A DNA stretch of 8,642 nt from CBFIJI01 sp965662885 (GTDB taxonomy: Bacteria > Bacteroidota > Bacteroidia > Flavobacteriales > Flavobacteriaceae). Below are positions 5,725 to 8,642 of the stretch, piece after piece (position 1 is the stretch's first letter; each line of letters opens with the position of its first letter). The stretch covers positions 1 through 8,642 of the forward strand of contig CBFIJI010000092.1 in NCBI GenBank assembly GCA_965662885.1, in the 5' to 3' direction. The notes under the pieces are model-generated. The model was not told the DNA's origin and made no database searches. It saw only the letters and a program-made list of their open reading frames with translations. Both the position numbers and the translations under genes were made by a program.

Positions 5725-6411
5725 CTAAATAAAATAAGCAATTCCAATTGCAATTAGGATGCTGACCATTTTTTTGAGGTTAAAGGTATGCCCTTGATTG
5801 CTCTCAAATAAAATGGTTGTTGCAATGTGGAGAAGCATTCCAATGACGATGGAAATAATGGCTTTTTCAAAGAGTTCACTAAAGCTAAACCATAGTGTCA
5901 CTAAACTGCCAAGGGAAGTTGCAATTGCAAATAAAAAGAGGCCACCAATAATGTATATTCGTTTGGCTTTATTATTCCAAAGGATAAAAACCAGTACCAT
6001 TCCCACAGGAATTTTATGAACTAAAATACCCCAAACTAAAGGATTGTCTCCATTTAGAGGCATCCCCTCAATAAAAGCGTGAACACATAAGCTAAGTAGA
6101 AGAAAGAAGGGGAAGCGATCTTTAAATTTATCGCCATGTGCATGACCGTGCTCCACTCCTTGGGAAATATATTCTAAAAGAATTTGTAAAAGCACCCCTC
6201 CCATAATCCAAACCCCAGCCTCTAAGTTAGGAGAATTAAAGACGATAGGCATCAAATGAAAAAGTGTGATTCCTAAAAGAAAAGCCCCACTAAACGCTAA
6301 GATCAACTTTGGACTTGCAGGTGTTTTAGGGCGCACCAGTAAAGCAATTCCCATTCCGGTAATTGCGCCAATAAAGGGAAGCAATAAATTAAATACGTGA
6401 TATTGGTACAT
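5725..6411 (-). CDS. ZIP-family divalent metal transporter
   Basis: From the ATG at 6411 the protein has 228 residues and about eight hydrophobic helices: roughly 5-26, 36-55, 64-82, 100-118, 124-146, 151-172, 180-202 and 213-227. A His-rich loop, EHGHAHGD (87-94), lies between helices 3 and 4, as in ZIP proteins. Helix 4 carries HAFIEG (His111, Glu115) and helix 5 carries HKIPVG (His132, Pro135), the places where ZIP proteins bind metal. The usual glutamate after that proline is Val136 here. Such proteins take up Zn(II), Fe(II) or Mn(II) across the inner membrane; the ion cannot be assigned. The frame extends six codons to a GTG at 6429, but the ATG gives the usual short periplasmic N-terminus. 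The gene is divergent from rlmL across about 64 bp; no promoter box of its own is clear, and TAATTTTA (6448-6441) is the best near-match. Confidence 0.88.
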   Translation of the reverse strand: MYQYHVFNLLLPFIGAITGMGIALLVRPKTPASPKLILAFSGAFLLGITLFHLMPIVFNSPNLEAGVWIMGGVLLQILLEYISQGVEHGHAHGDKFKDRFPFFLLLSLCVHAFIEGMPLNGDNPLVWGILVHKIPVGMVLVFILWNNKAKRIYIIGGLFLFAIATSLGSLVTLWFSFSELFEKAIISIVIGMLLHIATTILFESNQGHTFNLKKMVSILIAIGIAYFI

Positions 6412-6451
6412 GAAGCTGGATAACGACACTGTTAAGTTGGTAAAATTAATT

Positions 6452-6459
6452 TATTTTTG
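6452..6459 (+). promoter_or_regulatory. Probable -7 promoter box for rlmL
   Basis: TATTTTTG matches the Bacteroidota -7 consensus TAnnTTTG exactly and ends 16 bases before the rlmL ATG, so the leader would be only about ten bases. The -33 TTG is not well placed: the nearest upstream one (6437-6439) is only 12 bases away and the expected position reads GTTAAG. The call therefore rests on the -7 box and its location. Confidence 0.5.
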
Positions 6460-6485
6460 CCATTGAAAATTAACAATGGAAAAAA
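6454..6485. repeat. Dyad over the rlmL promoter and start codon
   Basis: TTTTTgCCATTG (6454-6465) and CAATGGaAAAAA (6474-6485) form 12-base arms with one mismatch (g/a) around an eight-base AAAATTAA spacer. The dyad overlaps both the -7 box and the ATG at 6476. It could be an operator for the divergent ZIP/rlmL pair, or a chance product of two A/T runs around a 6-bp core. Confidence 0.35.
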
Positions 6486-7636
6486 ATTTTAAAATGTTGG
6501 CCAAGACCCTTTATGGTTTTGAAGACATACTCGCAAAGGAACTTCGTAAACTTGGAGCACAAGATGTTATAGAAGGCAATAGAAGTGTAAGTTTTGTGGG
6601 GGATAAAGGATTCCTTTATAAAGCCAATCTTTGTTTACGTACCGCCTTAAAGATTTTAAAACCGATACACCAAGCTAGTATTCAAAATGACCAAGACTTG
6701 TATCAACTTTTTTATGATTTTCCATGGCAAGAACATCTGGAGGTTTCGGGTAGTTTTGCCATTGACAGTGTGGTGTTTGGTGATATATTTACCCATTCTC
6801 AATATGCATCTCAAAAAGCAAAAGACGGAATCGTGGATCGTTTTCGTGATCAAACCGGTGAGCGTCCAAATGTTAATTTAAACCGTCCTGACTTGCGGAT
6901 CAACCTCCATATTCAAGGGGATCAATGTACTGTTTCCTTAGATAGCTCTGGGGCTTCGTTACACCATCGTGGATACCGTACCGCAACTAATATTGCTCCG
7001 ATTAATGAAGTGTTGGCTGCTGGCTTAATTCAATTATCAGGTTGGCGAGGAGAAACAGATTTTTTTGATCCCATGTGTGGAAGTGGAACAATTGTTATTG
7101 AAGCGGCTATGCTTGCGGCTAAAATTCCAGCAAATATTAACCGTAAATCCTTTGCTTTTGAAAAATGGTCAGATTGGGATCCTGATTTATTTGAAATGAT
7201 TCGTAATTCACAACTTAAAAAAGTAAGCAATCCCCACATTAAAATTAAGGGGTCTGACAAAGCACCTTCTGCAATTGAAAAAGCACGTCAAAATATTGCT
7301 AATGCCAATTTAAGTGACTTTGTCACCATTGAAAAGGCCGATTTTTTCCAATTAGAAAAAGAGGGGACGGCTCTGTTACATATTTTGACCAATCCTCCTT
7401 ATGGAGAGCGTTTAGATGGGGATATGAATGCTGTTTATCAAAGTATTGGTGATTCGTTAAAACTATCCTTTCCCAATACCAATGCTTGGTTAATCACCTC
7501 CAACATGGAAGCCATGAAGTTTATTGGTTTACGTCCAAGTAGAAAAATAAAGCTTTTTAATGGGAAACTTGAATCGCGCTTGTTGTTTTTCCCAATTTAT
7601 GAAGGAACCAAAAGAATCCATAAACTTAAAAACTAA
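6476..7636 (+). CDS. rlmL: THUMP-domain class I RNA methyltransferase, RlmL-like (23S rRNA m2G)
   Basis: The 386-residue protein starts MLAKTLYGFEDILAKELRKLGA (7-28), typical of the RlmL N-terminus. A ferredoxin-like and THUMP region follows to about residue 155, then LHHRGYR (162-168). The Rossmann methyltransferase domain has the SAM-binding motif FFDPMCGSGTIVIEAA (196-211), an acidic residue in GSDKAP (259-264), and the catalytic motif LTNPPYGERL (304-313). It ends with KLFNGKLESRLLFFPIYEG (359-377), as the family does. E. coli RlmL is a fusion with RlmK; this protein corresponds to the RlmL half only, which makes N2-methylguanosine at position 2445 of 23S rRNA. The RlmK half is absent here. 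The exact target guanosine is inferred from family. The gene is co-oriented with the small membrane protein gene 3 bp downstream. Confidence 0.85.
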   Translation: MEKNFKMLAKTLYGFEDILAKELRKLGAQDVIEGNRSVSFVGDKGFLYKANLCLRTALKILKPIHQASIQNDQDLYQLFYDFPWQEHLEVSGSFAIDSVVFGDIFTHSQYASQKAKDGIVDRFRDQTGERPNVNLNRPDLRINLHIQGDQCTVSLDSSGASLHHRGYRTATNIAPINEVLAAGLIQLSGWRGETDFFDPMCGSGTIVIEAAMLAAKIPANINRKSFAFEKWSDWDPDLFEMIRNSQLKKVSNPHIKIKGSDKAPSAIEKARQNIANANLSDFVTIEKADFFQLEKEGTALLHILTNPPYGERLDGDMNAVYQSIGDSLKLSFPNTNAWLITSNMEAMKFIGLRPSRKIKLFNGKLESRLLFFPIYEGTKRIHKLKN

Positions 7637-7639
7637 ATA

Positions 7640-7858
7640 ATGTCTATTAAAGCAAAAGCACTATTCTTCAATTTTATTTGTTTTGGAATTTTATATTTTA
7701 TTTTTCGTTTTTTAATTGGATCAGGCTTCGATCTGTCTCGTATGTTAAACATCATTTTATCCGCACTTTGGGCAAGTATTTTAAGCCCTAAGTTTTTGGT
7801 AAAAGAAGCTCAATTGTGGGTTAAATTTCCTTTTATTTCACAACCGAAAAAACTCTAG
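7640..7858 (+). CDS. Small two-helix membrane protein, unknown function
   Basis: This 72-residue protein has two hydrophobic helices, about residues 7-27 and 34-55, joined by a short DLSR turn, and a basic C-terminus ending PKKL. The segment ASILSPKF (45-52) resembles small uncharacterised flavobacterial membrane proteins that I recall from this kind of neighbourhood, but no function is known to me. The ATG lies three bases after the rlmL stop, so translational coupling and co-transcription with rlmL are likely. Its TAG stop shares a CTAG with the stop of the convergent gene. It is probably real because its hydrophobic profile is regular and its start is tightly placed. Confidence 0.7.
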   Translation: MSIKAKALFFNFICFGILYFIFRFLIGSGFDLSRMLNIILSALWASILSPKFLVKEAQLWVKFPFISQPKKL

Positions 7859-8607
7859 TCTTTTTTAAAACGGAAGGGTATGGAGTAGGTGAGGGTATAG
7901 TTAAAGCCGGCACTAAATACATTTTCATCGGTTTTTTTGTTAAACCCAGGAATATAGAGGTTGTCAAAATTATTGGGACTCTCATTGTTGAATAAACGAT
8001 GCAATCGGATGCTTAATCCCAAATAGATGTTATTAAAAACCTGAACTTTCAGACCAGCAACAATTTCTAACCAAGAGGCTGAAAGTCCAGAGCGTTCTCC
8101 TGTCGCATAGTCACTTGTTGTTTCTATATCTGGCCAATAGTGATGGGTCGTGTAAAGGGTGTAACTATTTACTTTCTGTTTGTGAAGGCTTTGACCATAG
8201 CGAAGTCCAACATAGACTTGATTATTCATTCCTACCCAATTTTCAAACATATTATAATCAAATCCCAGTTTGAAATAGGTTCCTCCCGTTGTAAAATTAA
8301 TTAGTTCTGAGGTCATGGTTTTTTCTTCACTACCAATTTCTAGGGCAACATAGAAGTTGTTGTAAACCAATAAATCACCTACTATTTCTGCACCTGTATA
8401 ATCATTTGAAGCGAAGGATAAGATGGGTTTATATAAATCCAGACCAAATCGAAGGGCTAAATCTGGGGACTTTTTTTTAACAATGCTGTCCTGATCTGAA
8501 GTGGTTAAGACTTCTTCAAATTCAATTTCGTTTTTTTGTTGGGCTGATCCATGAAACAGCACGCCAAAAAAACTAATGTAAAATAGCCAAATGGTAATTT
8601 GTTTCAT
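7855..8607 (-). CDS. Secreted beta-barrel-like outer membrane protein, probable DUF6048 family
   Basis: From the ATG at 8607 the protein has 250 residues. A signal peptide covers about 1-22 (MKQITIW, a hydrophobic core, then HGSA before QQ). A charged linker follows (about 25-48), and then alternating aromatic and polar segments typical of outer membrane beta-strands, for example LALRFGLDLYKP (50-61), NNFYVALEIG, TYFKLGFDYNMF, QVYVGLRYG, WLEIVAGLKVQV, IYLGLSIRLHRLF and FSAGFNYTLTYSIPFRF near the end. I believe it is the flavobacterial DUF6048 protein often found beside the THUMP methyltransferase gene, but this is memory of gene order and length, not a search. Function is unknown; an outer membrane location is inferred. 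The frame extends two codons to TTG at 8613; the ATG is preferred. No promoter is visible in the 35 bases left, so it may belong to an operon from outside the window. Confidence 0.6.
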   Translation of the reverse strand: MKQITIWLFYISFFGVLFHGSAQQKNEIEFEEVLTTSDQDSIVKKKSPDLALRFGLDLYKPILSFASNDYTGAEIVGDLLVYNNFYVALEIGSEEKTMTSELINFTTGGTYFKLGFDYNMFENWVGMNNQVYVGLRYGQSLHKQKVNSYTLYTTHHYWPDIETTSDYATGERSGLSASWLEIVAGLKVQVFNNIYLGLSIRLHRLFNNESPNNFDNLYIPGFNKKTDENVFSAGFNYTLTYSIPFRFKKD

Positions 8608-8642
8608 CTGCAATGGTATCTTTTATGATAGTATATCCTTTT
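8604..8642 (-). CDS. Possible 3' tail of an upstream gene (partial, uncertain)
   Basis: On the minus strand one frame enters from the window edge and stops at TGA (8606-8604). That TGA overlaps the ATG of the beta-barrel gene as ATGA. Such a 4-bp overlap is common in operons, and the tail would read KRIYYHKRYHCR. A second frame is also open from the edge and ends inside the beta-barrel gene, so 39 bases do not settle which, if either, is coding. Confidence 0.2.
   Translation of the reverse strand, partial: KRIYYHKRYHCR

Noticed and set aside
5798..6019. Plus-strand 73-codon ORF opposite the ZIP gene
   Set aside because: It is a shadow of a well-supported gene on the other strand and has no recognisable protein features.
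6412..6429. GTG start giving six more residues for the ZIP transporter
   Set aside because: An ATG follows directly and gives a normal ZIP N-terminus. GTG remains possible but has no supporting signal.
6656..7260. Three short ORFs in other frames within rlmL (6656-6853, 6687-6881, 7030-7260)
   Set aside because: They lie wholly inside a clear coding region and show no family features.
8608..8613. TTG start giving two more residues for the beta-barrel protein
   Set aside because: The ATG two codons later gives a standard signal peptide beginning MKQ.
1..8642. CRISPR array, insertion sequence, phage gene, tRNA or known defence system
   Set aside because: I saw no regularly spaced repeats, transposase or integrase motifs, tRNA cloverleaf or defence-type domains on either strand.

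Overview
The window is AT-rich and looks like the chromosome of a member of the Flavobacteriia (phylum Bacteroidota). The evidence is the 23S tail and 5S rRNA, a surface-type lipoprotein signal, promoter boxes of the Bacteroidota type (TTG / TAnnTTTG) instead of clear Shine-Dalgarno sites, and a set of proteins that look flavobacterial throughout. The genus cannot be fixed from this sequence.

Layout. Positions 1 to about 140 are the 3' end of a 23S rRNA gene, followed by a short spacer without tRNA, a complete 5S rRNA gene (239-345) and a strong intrinsic terminator (351-384). Convergent to this rRNA operon, on the minus strand, are a predicted secreted M60-type (enhancin-like) zinc metallopeptidase lipoprotein (495-1892), an EamA/DMT permease (1993-2835) and an HI0933/YhiN-type flavoprotein (2869-4098). 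The last two are probably co-transcribed from a well-formed promoter that sits almost on the flavoprotein's start codon. A gene-poor stretch of about 620 bp follows (4113-4732) with several short dyads, including a 16-bp perfect palindrome. Next is a NudK-type Nudix hydrolase (4733-5314, minus). Directly upstream of its start codon lies a terminator-shaped hairpin (5334-5364). The 410 bp between nudK and the next gene hold that hairpin, a long-range inverted repeat and a doubtful TTG-start ORF. A ZIP-family metal transporter (5725-6411, minus) is divergent from an RlmL-like THUMP-domain RNA methyltransferase (6476-7636, plus), which is followed after 3 bp by a small two-helix membrane protein (7640-7858). 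That gene meets, tail to tail, a secreted beta-barrel-like protein of probable DUF6048 type (7855-8607, minus); the two TAG stops share the same CTAG.

How the genes work together. Most are independent housekeeping or envelope functions. They cover rRNA and its modification (rlmL), nucleotide-sugar clean-up (nudK), metal uptake (ZIP), small-molecule transport (EamA), a flavoenzyme of unsettled function, and surface protein degradation (M60). I see no mobile element, CRISPR array, phage gene, tRNA, or new multi-gene system. The points most worth a second look are regulatory: the near-leaderless flavoprotein promoter, the hairpin upstream of nudK, the dyad over the rlmL promoter and start, and the dyads in the two gene-poor gaps.
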